The notes: generated from the sequence alone by a model not told the origin. A stretch of DNA of 64,000 nt from Dipteris shenzhenensis (GCA_047967505.1 CM106541.1); one strand, 5' to 3'; positions 23,305 through 34,785 are shown, counted from the first letter of the stretch. Made by a program: numbers and translations.

Positions 23305-23459
23305 CATGTTTGAAATCTAGTTTAAGCTTTCACTCAATATCCAACATCTAATTCAAGATTTAACGCATTATCAAATGATACACTTCAAAGAAATTTCGAT
23401 GCACTTATAATGACTTGGGGAACCAGTGCCTATAGGTAAATTTATCCTTTATCTCAATG

Positions 23460-24370
23460 TTTTGCATTGACACAACAAGTCACAGCAGTCACTATTTTAA
23501 TCCTAACTTTTGATCCCAAACTTTGAGTGATGATTTTTTTGATGTGTTGGAAATATTGAATTTCTATCTACAACTTTGTAGAAAAGGTCTAAATCTAAAT
23601 CCATGATCTATTAGATTGAGATTTAATTTATGCAATCTAAGTCTCCTCTTTGAAAAAAAAACAACAGTCACTATTTTGATCATAATTTTTGATCCCAAAT
23701 TCAGATTGAAATATTTTTTATGCATTAGAAATATTAAATTGCTATCTAGAACTTTGTAGAAAAGGTCAAAATCTAAGTCCATGGTCTATTAGGCTGAAAT
23801 TTTGATTTGTCTCCTCTTTTGAGAAAAATGTAGCACTCACTATTTCAATCATAACTTTTGTCTTTGCCATCCCCCTCGCCATAACTTTTGAACTCAAACT
23901 TTGATTGATGATTTTTTTGATGTGTTGGAAATATTGAATTTCTATCTACAACTTTGTAGAAAAGGTCGAAATCTAAATCCATGATCTATTAGATTGAGAT
24001 TTAATTTACTCAATGTTAGTCTCCTCTTCGAGAAAAAAATAGCAATCGCTATTTTGATCATAAATTTTGATCCCAAATTTAGATTGAAATATTTTATATG
24101 CATTAGAAATACTGAATTGCTATCCAGAACTTTGTAGAAAAGGTCGAAATCTAAGTCCATGATCTATTAGGCTGAAAATTTGATATACACAATCTGAGTC
24201 TCCTCTTTTGAGAAAAACATAGCACTCAATATTTTGATTATAACTTTGCTCCCAAACTCCAATTGGGTATGTTTTTTATGTGTTAGAAATATTGAATTGC
24301 TATCTACAACTTTGTAGAAGAGGTCAAACTCTCAATCCATGATCTTTTAGGTTGAAATTGTGATTTACAC
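23460..24370. repeat. Tandem array of about 190-bp units
   Basis: The phrase AACTTTGTAGAAAAGGTC recurs near 23569, 23752, 23950, 24130 and (variant) 24308, in each case preceded by GAAATATTGAATT and followed by CCATG(A/G)TCTATTAG. The 72-codon minus-strand frames with MDLDFDLFYKVLDSN are simply the repeat unit. The array is present again from about 63600 in copy 2. Confidence 0.87.
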
Positions 24371-24412
24371 AATTTGAAGATGTGCTTTAGGGGATGTCCT
24401 TAAATGGAAATT

Positions 24413-24463
24413 GGGTGTGAAAGTACTTGATGAAAAAGTGAAAGATAAAGTACTTTCACACCC
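24413..24463 (+). repeat. Perfect 16-bp stem-loop
   Basis: GGGTGTGAAAGTACTT (24413-24428) and AAGTACTTTCACACCC (24448-24463) are exact reverse complements around a 19-nt purine-rich loop. It lies between the about 190-bp array and a C-rich tract and could mark the end of an element. Confidence 0.9.
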
Positions 24464-24479
24464 GATTATCACTTAGAGA

Positions 24480-24860
24480 GAGCTTTTTGCATGCTTTTTG
24501 CTTTCCCCTTCTCCATCTTGTTGCACCTCTTGGCTACACCATCGCCCTCACCCCTAGCTATGCCATCCCATCCCTTGCTTGGATGTGACATCCCCTCTTA
24601 TTTGTTTCATCTCCTCATCGGCCCTATGCTAGCCCCTCCTTAATGCACCTTCTTGCCCCTACCCCCTATGTCCCTATCCCCACTATGCCCCCACTCGCCT
24701 TGCACCCTTGTGCCCCTGCTCACCCTATGCCTCTAGACCCCTGATTGCCCTACACCCGTGCACCCATACCCCTTGTGTCCCCTAGCTAGGCCCTTGATCT
24801 CTACCTAGCCATATACCTCTACCTTGTAGTACTCCCCTTGGCCGTGCCACTAGTTTGCAT
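24480..24860 (+). repeat. Pyrimidine-rich CCCCTxxxC low-complexity tract
   Basis: Repeated CCCC-T/A phrases (TGCCCC, CACCCC, ACCCCT). A related tract recurs at about 25260-25440. No gene. Confidence 0.75.
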
Positions 24861-24899
24861 GGAAAGCTAATAATATCTCTTTTTATATCAAATTATGAA

Positions 24900-25700
24900 A
24901 CAAAAATTACAATTGAATATTATGTTCATGGTCAAACTTGAGTTTGGACATCAAATTTAAGCTCTAACTTGATGTTAAACATCAAATTCAATGTTTACAT
25001 CAAGTCTAGGATTTAACTTAATGCAAAACATCAATTTGGACGTTCAACCTTCAACTTGATGTTTTACATCAAGTCTGAGCTTTAATTTGATGTTTTGCAT
25101 CAAGTTAAAAAGCTTTATAACTGTGATGTTTTACATAAAATAAAGGCTTCAAATTGATGAAAAACATCAAATTGAACCTTTAACTTGATGTTTTACATCA
25201 AGTTAAGCTCCAAATACTATTTTGCATCGAGTTCAAGCTTCAAGTCAATGCAACACATCAAAGCCCTTGTTCCCCTACTTGCCTTACACCTCTACAACCC
25301 TACTTGCCCCTATGCCCCATTTGCTCCTACACCTTTTGTGCCTCTACTTGTCATTGTGCCCCTATGCCCCCTAGCTACGCTACTGTTCAACACTTAGATG
25401 CACCCTTCCACCCCCTAGTTGCACCCCTGGCTGTGCAACTAGTTAGATTACAATATAACCATGGAAAATCGGTAATTTTTCCTTGTAAATCAAATTATGA
25501 TACAAAAATTACAACTGAATATTCAGTTCATGCTTCAACTTGACCTTAAACATCAACTTTAAGCTTTAACTTGATGTCAAACATCAACTTCAATGTTTTA
25601 CATCAAGTCTAGGATTTTTAACTTGATGCAAATTATTAAATTGAACCTTCAACTTGATGTTTCACGTCAAGTTTATACCTTAATTTAATGTTTTGCAATT
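24900..25700. repeat. Satellite of short dyads (AACTTGATG...CATCAAGTT)
   Basis: Many degenerate units of about 35-40 bp contain TTGATGTTTTACATCAAG, a dyad whose 10-nt arms (AACTTGATGT and ACATCAAGTT) are perfect near 25181. The array is split by a C-rich stretch at 25260-25440. The same short words occur at 11880-12007 and 23290-23370 inside the CACTA segment, so the array may be subterminal sequence of the same element. Confidence 0.75.
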
Positions 25701-25708
25701 GAAGCTTT

Positions 25709-26056
25709 TGTTAAAAACATGTGTGCCTTAGGATCTATGGAGCACTCTAAGGTGGATGGAACCTGTGTGGAGACATGATGAAGAGAATGTTCATGACATG
25801 TACCTCAAGTCAATTAGGTTCCAAGATAGATTAGCTTGGACTCATAAACAGAATCTTGAGTGAATGTGCATTCTTCTATTGCAATGTGTGTTCAACAATA
25901 CATGATAGGCTTCTTTATATAAAGAGAGCCTTTAGAATAGTCAAACCATGTGGGATCCTCTCATCCACATCTCTCCTTGTGGATATCCTCAATCCACATC
26001 TCCACATCATGTAGTCCACATCCTAGGGTGGCTACTTTAATACATTCCTTATCACA
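25709..26056 (-). repeat. 3' LTR of the non-autonomous element
   Basis: TG...CA ends. Differs from the other LTR at four positions: CCTTAGG/CCTCAGG, CCTGTGTG/CCTATGTG, TATAAAGAG/TATAGAGAG and CCTTGTGG/CCTTATGG. Confidence 0.9.
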
Positions 26057-26094
26057 TACCTTTGTCCTTTAATCTATGTGCTCATGGCACCATA

Positions 26095-26280
26095 TCTCTC
26101 AACACCTCCCCTTGGTGCCATAATCCTTTGGCTACTGAAAGGTGGTCAGATGTGAGTTTCATTCCATCACCTCCCCTTAGTGCATTCATTGCTACTTAAG
26201 GTGGTCAAGTGTGGGCTTTACATGTCAATACCTCCCCTGGGTGCTTTCATAACTACTCTCAGGTGGTCAAGCTTGATTTA
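26095..26280 (+). repeat. Triplicated about 64-bp repeat beside the polypurine tract
   Basis: ACCTCCCCTTGGTGC followed by CTACT and AGGTGGTCA occurs three times (near 26103, 26171 and 26231) with substitutions, just inside the 3' LTR of the non-autonomous element. Confidence 0.8.
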
Positions 26281-26289
26281 CAAACGTGT

Positions 26290-28250
26290 GGGCTAAAGGT
26301 GGCAAGGATTTTGGTTTTCAATGCTTCATGTCGATGGCATTCGCATCTTTACTCAATGTAGCTTCATGGATGATGCTTTGTTCTTCCATGTGCCTTGATG
26401 CTTTATGTGTGGATGCCATGCTTCATGCTATGGTCATCTCATGCACTTGTGCTTTTGGCATGCTTATGACAATGATGTGTGCATTCATGCTTTGATTTGT
26501 CATTTGTTGCAAAGGTCTTACCAATTGATTTCTTTCAATATTGGCAGTGTCTAATTGCATACAATGATTCTGACTTGACAAGCACGTAGAGCTCGAAAAG
26601 ACGATCATTTTTCCTTTCTAGAGCATGTGCAAATTCCTCCTGGATTTCAAGATACGCCTTGTCGAAGTTTTTGTGAAGAGGGGGCCTTGATGATGTGGCA
26701 TAGGGATTCACATGTAGAATTCAAACTGTGCTTAACAAGAGGTTGTGTGCTTAGAAGGCACTTGGTGATGTGGCATTAACCTAACCTTTAGCCTTTAACC
26801 ATGGTTTAACTAAACCATAATTCGTTTAACCAACTCACTGTCACGTGGCAAAGAATTAACCACTCCCAACCTAGGGTTAATTAACCTTACCTGGGTAATC
26901 TTCTATCTTGCCATGTGTCTGGCAACGGGGTTGCCACATGTCACTCTTTGAGAACTTTGAAGGAATTTGGTTTGCATTTCTGCTTGGCAACATCGATGGG
27001 GATGGCTGAGGGTTCTGTGGAGTTGAAGCCGCGCCTGTCGATGAGGTTGCTTTGGCGATGGAGTGTAGAGGGCACTGTTCTTCATTGCAGGATGGAGAGC
27101 CAGGCAGCCGAGTCAACTAGAGCATCTGTGGTAGTGTCGCAAAGCAGAAGCGCTGGCTGCTCTTAGATGGTTGCTAGGGAAGCGTCCCAAAATTTTGATC
27201 TCACGCAGATGAGCTTTTTGAGGTAGGTGCTCACTCGGAGGTCGTTGAGGATAATAGAGCATAGAACTTGCATTGCAGAGCCAGAGATGAAACTCAGGCA
27301 ATCAAGAGACAAATTGGAGGAAGAGAGGAAGATGAAGAGCTCATGGCCTTTGTGTGCGTGCAATCCGTCAGTGGCACTGTGTCCATGTTTAATCGACTGG
27401 ATGTTGGAAACCAGGAGCTATAGTCACGTAGGCTTTGAGGCCTGACTATGGAGGCAGCTGTGCATGGGCGTGGAACCTGAAGGCCTAGCATTGAACGTAG
27501 GCATTGCTTTGTGAAGGCGGATAGCCTATTGCACACTCGATGGTTGAATAGTCTACTGCGAGGCTGGAGCTCTGGTCTTAGAGCCTTAGAGACTTAAAGA
27601 TGTTGTAGGTCAGCGCATGGGCTGTTGGAGCACTGTTGTAGAGGTAGATGGAGCTGCCGCACTGGAAGAGGCCTTTCCAGCTACTCGTTTGGAGAAACAC
27701 TAGTTGCTTGTCATGATGGAGGCTGGGTCGTTGGAGGTGCAGCTTCACATATGCTTGTTGCAGATCGTTTTGCTTACTGTTGGGCTTCAAAAGAGAAGCT
27801 CATGCATCAATACATGGATGAGGGAGGGCCTTGACTGCAGATAGGGTTGCTATTGTAGGAGCACAAGACGAAGTAAACTCAAAATGGCTGTGAAGCTCGT
27901 TGAAGCCTTTGATACACATCATGGAGAGGAGATGACCGTGAAGTTGCACTCCCTTTCTCTCTCTCTCTTGCAACAAGGAAAGAAGATAACCTTTTCTTGA
28001 CAAGTTCCCTCAAAGCAACAATCACTCAAAAAAGCATGAATATAAAGAAATGAAGGAGCATATATCTATCTCTCTCTCATGTGAACGGAAATACCTCAAA
28101 TGAACTAAGATTTGCTTGGCAGAAGAGAACTCTCAATCTAAAAACAAAACTAACCTAGGAGAACTCATGACTTCCTAAGGCATGCCTACAATGAATCTAA
28201 AAATGGGAGCAATCCTAGTGAAGTGACTAATGAGCTAAACTAGGAGAGCT
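26290..28250. other. Interior of the non-autonomous LTR element, no retroviral domains
   Basis: Short overlapping frames exist on both strands (for example 26877-27116 minus, 27294-27536 minus, 27800-28003 minus). None shows zinc knuckle, protease, integrase or RT motifs, and I recognise no captured host gene. Confidence 0.55.
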
Positions 28251-28258
28251 AAACCTAT

Positions 28259-28270
28259 GCTCTGATACCA
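28259..28270 (-). other. Primer binding site, tRNA-iMet type
   Basis: Reverse strand reads TGGTATCAGAGC, complementary to the 3' end of plant initiator tRNA-Met, directly adjacent to the LTR start at 28271. Confidence 0.92.
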
Positions 28271-28619
28271 TGTTAAAAACATGTGTGCCTCAGGATCTAT
28301 GGAGCACTCTAAGGTGGATGGAACCTATGTGGAGACATGATGAAGAGAATGTTCATGACATGTACCTCAAGTCAATTAGGTTCCAAGATAGATTAGCTTG
28401 GACTCATAAACAGAATCTTGAGTGAATGTGCATTCTTCTATTGCAATGTGTGTTCAACAATACATGATAGGCTTCTTTATATAGAGAGAGCCTTTAGAAT
28501 AGTCAAACCATGTGGGATCCTCTCATCCACATCTCTCCTTATGGATATCCTCAATCCACATCTCCACATCATGTAGTCCACATCCTAGGGTGGCTACTTT
28601 AATACATTCCTTATCACAT
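28271..28619 (-). repeat. 5' LTR of the non-autonomous element
   Basis: Begins TGTTAAAAAC, ends ATCACA and flanks the primer binding site. Confidence 0.9.
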
Positions 28620-28624
28620 ACCTT

Positions 28625-28797
28625 TGTTGAGAGTGATCTCAACGGAAGCAAGAATGGAAGAAGGAGAGAGAGAGACAAAGAGCCACACAAGTTTTGGTGG
28701 GTGCAGAACCACCCTAATCTTCTTTTTCATTCATTTATATATGTGTTTGAGTATTGTACATAACTGGGGTTAAGGCAAGTGACCTTTAACCCCCACA
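28625..28797 (-). repeat. Short copia LTR (family B), about 173 bp
   Basis: On the plus strand it runs from TGTTGAGAG to ACCCCCACA. Next to it, on the minus strand, is the polypurine-rich CCTTTAAGTGGGAGGT. The same LTR-plus-tract arrangement occurs at about 56431-56601, which supports the boundaries. Confidence 0.8.
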
Positions 28798-31600
28798 ACC
28801 TCCCACTTAAAGGACAATGTGCCTTTAAGGGAGAACAAACAGTGAGCATACTATCCAATGCCCATCAATACACGACAATACTCAAACCGCTGACTAGGTA
28901 GACTCTTCGTCAGCATATCTGCAGGGTTATCATCTGTATGAACCTTGACAAGCTCTATGCGCTTGTCCTCAAGTACCTACCTGATGAAATGATACCTGAC
29001 CTCAATGTGTTTGGTCTTTGCATGAAAGAGCGGATTCCGTGCTACACTCATGGAATCACTATGCAATGTCGGTACACCTGTATGAATCCCCAAATCTCCC
29101 ACTAGCCGATCAAGCCATATAGCCTCCTTGCAACCCTCTGTGGCTGCAACATACTCAACCTCTGTGGTAGACAAAGCAATGCACTTCTGTGCACGAGACA
29201 TCCACGATACTGCACCACCTGCAAAGGTGAACACATAACCAGAAGTGGATCTCCTACTATCCACATGCCCTGCATAGTCTGAATCTGTGTACCCAAGTAC
29301 ATGCATGTCTCCTTTACCAAAGCAAATGCACATCTCCTTGGTACCCTTCATGTACCTCATGATGCACTTAACTGCCTCCCAATGCCTCTTTCCTGGATTA
29401 GCCATATACCGGCTAACAACTCCCACTGCAAATGCAATGTCTGGTCTAGTAGCTATCATAGCATACATAAGACTCCCAACCGCTGATGCATAAGCAACCT
29501 TGGCCATCATGGCCCTTTCCTCATCTGATTTGGGACTATCTGTATGACTCAGTTTCACATATGGAGGCAATGGAGTACTCATTGCCTTCCCCCCCTCCAT
29601 ATTGAAACGTTGCAATACTTTTGTAACATACTCTTTTTGTGAAAGCCAAAGGAGTTTCCTACTCCGATCACGCGTGATGCGCATACCAAGAATATGACCT
29701 GCAAGTCCCAAATCCTTCATATCAAAGGCCTCATGCAACTTGGCCTTTAATGCATCTAGCTCATAAGTGTTCTTGCTAGCCAATAGCATATCATCCACAT
29801 ATAGTGCCAGGATTATCAGGCTACTATCCTTAGCCCTTTTAGTGTAGAGGCAGTGATCAATTTCACTCCTTCTAAAACCCTGGGACCGAATGAAAGCATC
29901 AAACTTTTGATACCATTCTCTAGGTGCTTGCTTAAGACCATAGAGACTCTTCTTCAGCTTGCAAACTAAATGCTCTTTGCCCTTTTCTTCAAAGCCTTCC
30001 GGCTGAACCATGTAAATTTCCTCATGCAAATCCCCATGCAAGAAAGCTGTCTTGACATCCATCTGCATAAGCTCCAGAAAGACTTGCATTGGAAAGCATG
30101 CATTGCAACCTTTCTTGAATGGTACGATTCATCTTTTCTGCAACTGGATTTTGCTCTGGAGTACGAGGGGATGTGAGCTCCCTCTTAATCCCACGTGTAT
30201 CACAGAAATGCTGAAAGTCATGAGAGAGATACTCTCCACCATTGTCAGTCCGTAGGCATTTAAGCATTCTACCTGACTGATTCTCAACCAAGGCCAGCCA
30301 TTTCTGAAATACCTGGAATACATCACTCTTCCGAGCTATAGCATAAGCCCACACTTTCCTAGTTGCATCATCAATGAATGTCACATAGTATTCAGCCCCG
30401 CCTAATGACCGTGTAGGCATGGGACCACATACGTCTGAATGCACCAAATCAAGCATTTCAAACTCTTTCTTTCCCCTTCTTTTATGGGCTGATTTAGTCT
30501 GCTTCCCATAGAGACAGTGCTCACAAAATTCAAAATCAGAGAAACTCAAATGCGGTACATAACCCAAACGGCATAAGAGTTTCATTCCATTTTGGCTCAT
30601 GTGCCCCAACCTGCAATGCCACAAAGAAGTGCTTGGCTGCTCGGTTATTGCAACAACATGATCAAATACCCCTGATACATGTAAGGGATACAAAGTCCCA
30701 CACTTGGCACCCCTAGCCAAAAGCATAGAGCCCTTTTGAATTTTCCAACTTTGAAAGCCAAAAGTGGTGTGAAAACCAGCATCATCTAGCTGACCAACTG
30801 AAATAAGACTCTTGGTCAACTTAGGCACATGTCTCACATGTTTCAAAACAAATGCAGACCCATTTGCAAAAGAAAACTTTATGTCACCTGCTCCCACTAT
30901 GTCACATGCATAGTCATTTCCAAGATGCACACAACCTGTCTTTCCACTGTCATAAGTGGAGAACCATTCCCTATGGGGAGTAACATGGAATGAAGTACCA
31001 GAATCCAAAATCCAATCCTGGGAATATGCATCATCTGAAGTGGTAAGCAACTCTGCAGATAAACTAGACATGAAGAGAACATCATTGTCACTATCACGTG
31101 TGACTGCATTGATCTCCTCGATCTTCACTTTTCCTTTGTCCTCCCTTGGACTCTCTTCCTTTTGATTTGCACCCCAATTTGCATTCTTTTTCTTATCCTT
31201 TTGCTCTCTTTTCAGCTTGTAGCAATCCTTTTTCATATGGCCCTTCTTGCCACAATGGTAACACTCAATGTTCCGTGCCCTGGATTTGCTACGAGACTTC
31301 CCTCTTTCTTGGGACTTCCCCCTGAACTGTGATTTGCCCCTTTGCACATTTAAGGCTGCATCCTGCTTGTTGCCATCCATAGACTTCCGTCTAATCTCCT
31401 CGGCCAACAAGCTACCCACAACATCATCAAATTTCAGTACTCCACCAGGTGCAGAGTTACTGACAGCTGTACGGAAGGTATCCCATGAGGATGGCAATGA
31501 ACATAAGAGAAATATTGCCTTAGTCTCCGCATCAAGGCGCTACCTCCCAGCCATGTGCTCCAGTGAAAGAAGCTTCGATGGCGAGCTGGAAATAGTAGAA
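28798..31600 (-). pseudogene. Ty1-copia family B gag-pol relic with internal pol deletion
   Basis: Minus-strand order is normal. The gag tail ends LLCSLPSSWDTFRT near 31500. The zinc knuckle CYHCGKKGHMKKDCYKL is near 31250. The protease has WILDSGTSFHVTP. The GAG-pre-integrase domain has LWHCRLGHMSQ. Integrase carries DVCGPMPTRS, TDNGGEYLS and EQNPVAEKMNRTIQER. RT begins only at QMDVKTAFLHGDL and includes LYVDDML. RNase H has YTDSDYAGHVDSRRSTSGY. Integrase C-terminus and the first part of RT are missing: the frame ending near 30022 overlaps a different frame starting at 30089, so the halves are fused out of frame. RNase H has also lost about 4 codons (DSMSVARNP, against DSMSAIQLAQNP in the second copy), and a stop follows HFIR. 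The gag N-terminus and 5' LTR are not found. Confidence 0.93.
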
Positions 31601-32912
31601 GACGGAGGCTGGATGCTAAGGAATCAGGGTTGCTGTAGCCATTGATAAAATGGGCTTCACGGGCTTGCTCTTATATAGCCACCACAAGTAGTCGATTAGA
31701 GCCAATTAGGTGACCGACCCAGTCCGCCCAAAACGACCGGTTGGGGGTTGGTCCCAAAATAGGCCACCGACCACATGATAGAACCGGTGCACAAAAATAG
31801 AGCAACTGTCCTACGGTCACCGTTCGGCCCAGAACCATCCGAGATCATCTGAGGCTCCTAACGGGCCCCGCAACCCAACAGTGGGTTGCCTTGAGAAATG
31901 CTCCATCTACCCTCAGTGCAGTCAGTCATGGGATGCCTTCCCGCACTTGCACGTAGCCTAGTTGGTGGTGTGCCAACTCTATTTGAAGCCGTCCAACCAT
32001 CAGGCCACACATGGCTCCCATCTGGTGTCCAAACCAGGACCTACCGGATAACCGAGCTACTCAAATGCCTTCTCCTCATATGGGGGGCTTACAAGTAAAG
32101 TTAGTTGGTTCCTGCATAGTTACACAAGAGTGGAGCATTGATATCTAATAGTTAGATCATGCATAAGTGTGGTCTAAGCTTCCCATGTACCTAGCTCCTT
32201 AGGTGTACATTCTCAAGCTATGGTGTGAAATTCTTGGTGAAATCTTCCAGTGAATCTATTTTCTCGCATTTGAAGTTCTTGGTGAAGACTTCCAGCAAAT
32301 CTATTTTTACTTTTTCACATATTAGATCCTTGGAATATACCCAAGGATCTTCTTCAGTTTGATGTACTATGCCAAAAATAATAAATTGAAAAGAAATTCT
32401 TTTTAGTGTTGAGAGACTTGCTAATTAAATAACCCTACAACTATTGGAAGGTCTTTGCTTTGAAAATGTTATTGCAATGTGTTGCACTTGGCACTCAGGT
32501 ACACTACGATGACCCGATTGGAATTTGGCATTGGAGTAAGATGGAAAACTTTTGCATAGAGCCATTTGTCCAAGTGTACTCACCTATCGTGAATGTTCAT
32601 AGCAAGGCATTCCTTTTCAACCATTTTACTATAGTAGGGGGATGTTCAATTGGATAGGGGATAGGTAGTTGCAAGAATAGATTCTGCATTTTAGTTCATC
32701 TCTCTCTATCTCAAGTGGGGGTTGAAGTCATAACAAAATTGAAGGTTGGAATGATAGCAAGAAGAAGAATGCAATGGTTGCTGGGAGTGTGAAAGTGAGT
32801 CTACAGAAGCAGGAGCTCTTTAAATGCAAGTTTTAACTATGAAGTAATGAATCCTCATAGCCCTCACTTATGCATGTAGCAATGACTCACTGGACAAGAT
32901 GCACCACAAAGC
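31600..32912. other. Unassigned sequence
   Basis: Moderately GC-rich at 31650-32100 (repeated ACCGACC/CCGACCA words), otherwise AT-rich. No 5' copia LTR matching 28625-28797 is seen and no gene is recognised. Confidence 0.5.
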
Positions 32913-34380
32913 TTAGTGTCCAAACTTGCTATTACTCTCATGCTTATCCTTAGTTGCAATAAGTTTAAGAAGGTCGCCATGGCATTTGTCTAGGCACTTG
33001 TGATTCACTATTACTAATCTTGTTGTGGCAATTTTGTATGGCTTAACTCGACTTCCCATTGATCGTCCATTAATCAAATCAAGAATTAGATAACCTTGCA
33101 AATCAGTCAATTGAGTTGTACCACTGCTATGAATATCAACAACCAACATGTATAGCCCATTCCAACCAAGTTTGAGGTTGGGTTTTAACAGTCCAACCTG
33201 GTTGGGTTTTAACAGTCCAACCTTTGCATTGTACAATAACACCAACATTCCCTTTTTCAAATTCTTTCAAACAATATGCCAGTCATGCTAGGCTTGTCTC
33301 CTCCTCTATATTACCTACTGAGACCACACAGCCTGAATGCACAACTCATTCAACTAATTTAGTTTTTGTAATCACCTCTTGATTGCTTTGTTCAAGAAGG
33401 TAATCATCAAAGGCAAGAAGTGTAGATTGGGGACAAGAAACTCAACTAGAACGATAGCTTCTCATCCAAAAGCCATCCAAAATGGTGTCAAATTTGTTGT
33501 GGCTTTGTAAGCTGTCGGATAAATTTGTTATGGCTTTGTAAGTTATCGGATAAGCCCATAATGCAATAGGATGTTTTGCACCCCAATACCTGAACAGTGT
33601 GTCCTCATTGTACTTCTATGCACTTGTTTAGGAGTTTTGTTGGTTGAGTCCGCTTGTCCATTACACCTGGGGTAGTACATTGTAGTAACTCGGTGTACGA
33701 CCATAAGCCTTTTTGTCAATAATTCAGATAATTCATTGATAAAATGAGTTCCCATTCATTATGAAACTAAATTGGGCACCCTTATTTGTAGATAATATGA
33801 GGATAATATTTTCAAAAAGGAACTTGGCTGCAATTTGTCCCTTAAGGCTTTTGCTTCTGCAAATGTTATAACATAATTTCTAGCTGCAAGGATGTTATTT
33901 TTTTGTGAATATATATTTTTAAATAGACCCATAAAATCAAGGTCCCATTGTTAAAATGCTTCCCATGGCTCACTCGGTTGCAAAGGTATATGACCTAGTG
34001 GAAGCAAACCACATACATGTTAACAAGCATCACACTGAACACTATGAGTATGGGCATCCTTGAATAGAGTACTCCACCATAATCTTGTAAAACTTTTCGA
34101 GTAGTAAGCTTGCTACCAAAGTGACCCCCTATAGGGCATGTGGGGTTGGCGCTAAGTATTATAGCTCACTTATCTAGTAGAACCCATCTATGTAAGATAC
34201 CAGCAAACACCCTAATGATACAACTACCCACCAATCAAGCTCTTCCGTGCTGCCAACCTGCTTGTGCTTGTCCTTTGGCATGTGGTCCAAAAAAGTCCCC
34301 CTGAGATAAGTAGTGTAGCATCAACATTAGGTCACATAAAGGTGCATAGTTACAAGGTTGTATCAAGGGAGACAATGTGA
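32913..34380 (-). pseudogene. Ty3-type retrotransposon relic (integrase to pol C-terminus)
   Basis: Read from 34380 down on the minus strand: a segment with MLHYLSQGDFFGPHAKGQ (end of RNase H or linker), then a degraded HHCC zinc-binding region with CDACQHVCGLLPLGHIPLQP, then integrase core phrases GTHFINELSELLTKRL and YYPRCNGQADSTNK at 33543-33755. The pol C-terminal domain with KKGMLVLLYN and KLGWNGLYMLVVDIHSSGTT follows at 32913-33260. Stops and gaps separate the blocks, and no LTR is recognised. An 11-residue direct duplication (VGLLKPNQ/VGLLKPNL, near 33180-33220) is visible. It is related in arrangement to the relic at 42120-45200 and may be another member of the same family. Confidence 0.85.
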
Positions 34381-34785
34381 TAGGGGGAGATGTTTTGGGA
34401 AGTAATAAAGTGATGAAACTTCAAGTAAATTCTGAGACGACTTTCAATATTAAGACAAAGAAACTCATGGACACACTTGCAATATTAAGACAAAGAAACT
34501 CATGGAATACAAATGTGTACAACAAGCTTACTCAATTTCAGAGTTTGAGGACACAAAGAGGAGCTCCGTAGCATTTTGGAATGCTCTGGCTATTCATACG
34601 CCACAGACAGTTTTCGGGCATCATCAGGGCAACGACTATTTTTCTATTTTCACAGTAATGAAAGAGCTAGTAACGAGCATCATCCGTCATAAGAACAACT
34701 CCTTCAAAGAATCCACAACTTCCAACAATATATCCGTCATAAGAACAACTGCTTGATAAACAATATATCGTCAGAATGGATGTCT
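34381..34785. other. Unassigned, with short direct duplications
   Basis: The phrase AATATTAAGACAAAGAAACT with CATGGA occurs twice (34446 and 34482), and TCCGTCATAAGAACAACT twice (34683 and 34732). No gene recognised. It lies 3' of the RING gene. Confidence 0.5.

Larger units (their letters stand above)
23296..24400. mobile_element. CACTA-derived segment, copy 1, part b
   Basis: Resumes exactly where copy 1 was split and is collinear with about 63407-64000. It contains the tandem array of about 190-bp units described separately. The right limit cannot be fixed because copy 2 leaves the window. Confidence 0.75.
25709..28619 (-). mobile_element. Young non-autonomous LTR retrotransposon (2.9 kb)
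   Basis: Two near-identical direct repeats of 348-349 bp (25709-26056 and 28271-28619) both begin TGTTAAAAAC and end ATCACA. Immediately inside the right repeat lies a perfect reverse-strand primer binding site, and inside the left one a purine-rich tract on the minus strand (AAAGGACAAAGGTA). The element is therefore read right to left. Four substitutions between the LTRs were seen, so insertion is recent. The 2.2-kb interior has no gag, protease, integrase or RT motifs and would rely on enzymes supplied in trans. The interior is richer in GC than its surroundings. No matching target duplication was found, possibly because the right end abuts the copia LTR at 28625. Confidence 0.88.

Noticed and set aside
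23564-24160. Pair of similar 72-codon frames (MDLDFDLFYKVLDSN)
   Set aside because: They are the about 190-bp tandem unit translated; substitutions are not restricted to silent positions.
31268-31645. 125-codon plus-strand frame
   Set aside because: Shadow of the minus-strand copia gag/zinc-knuckle coding sequence.
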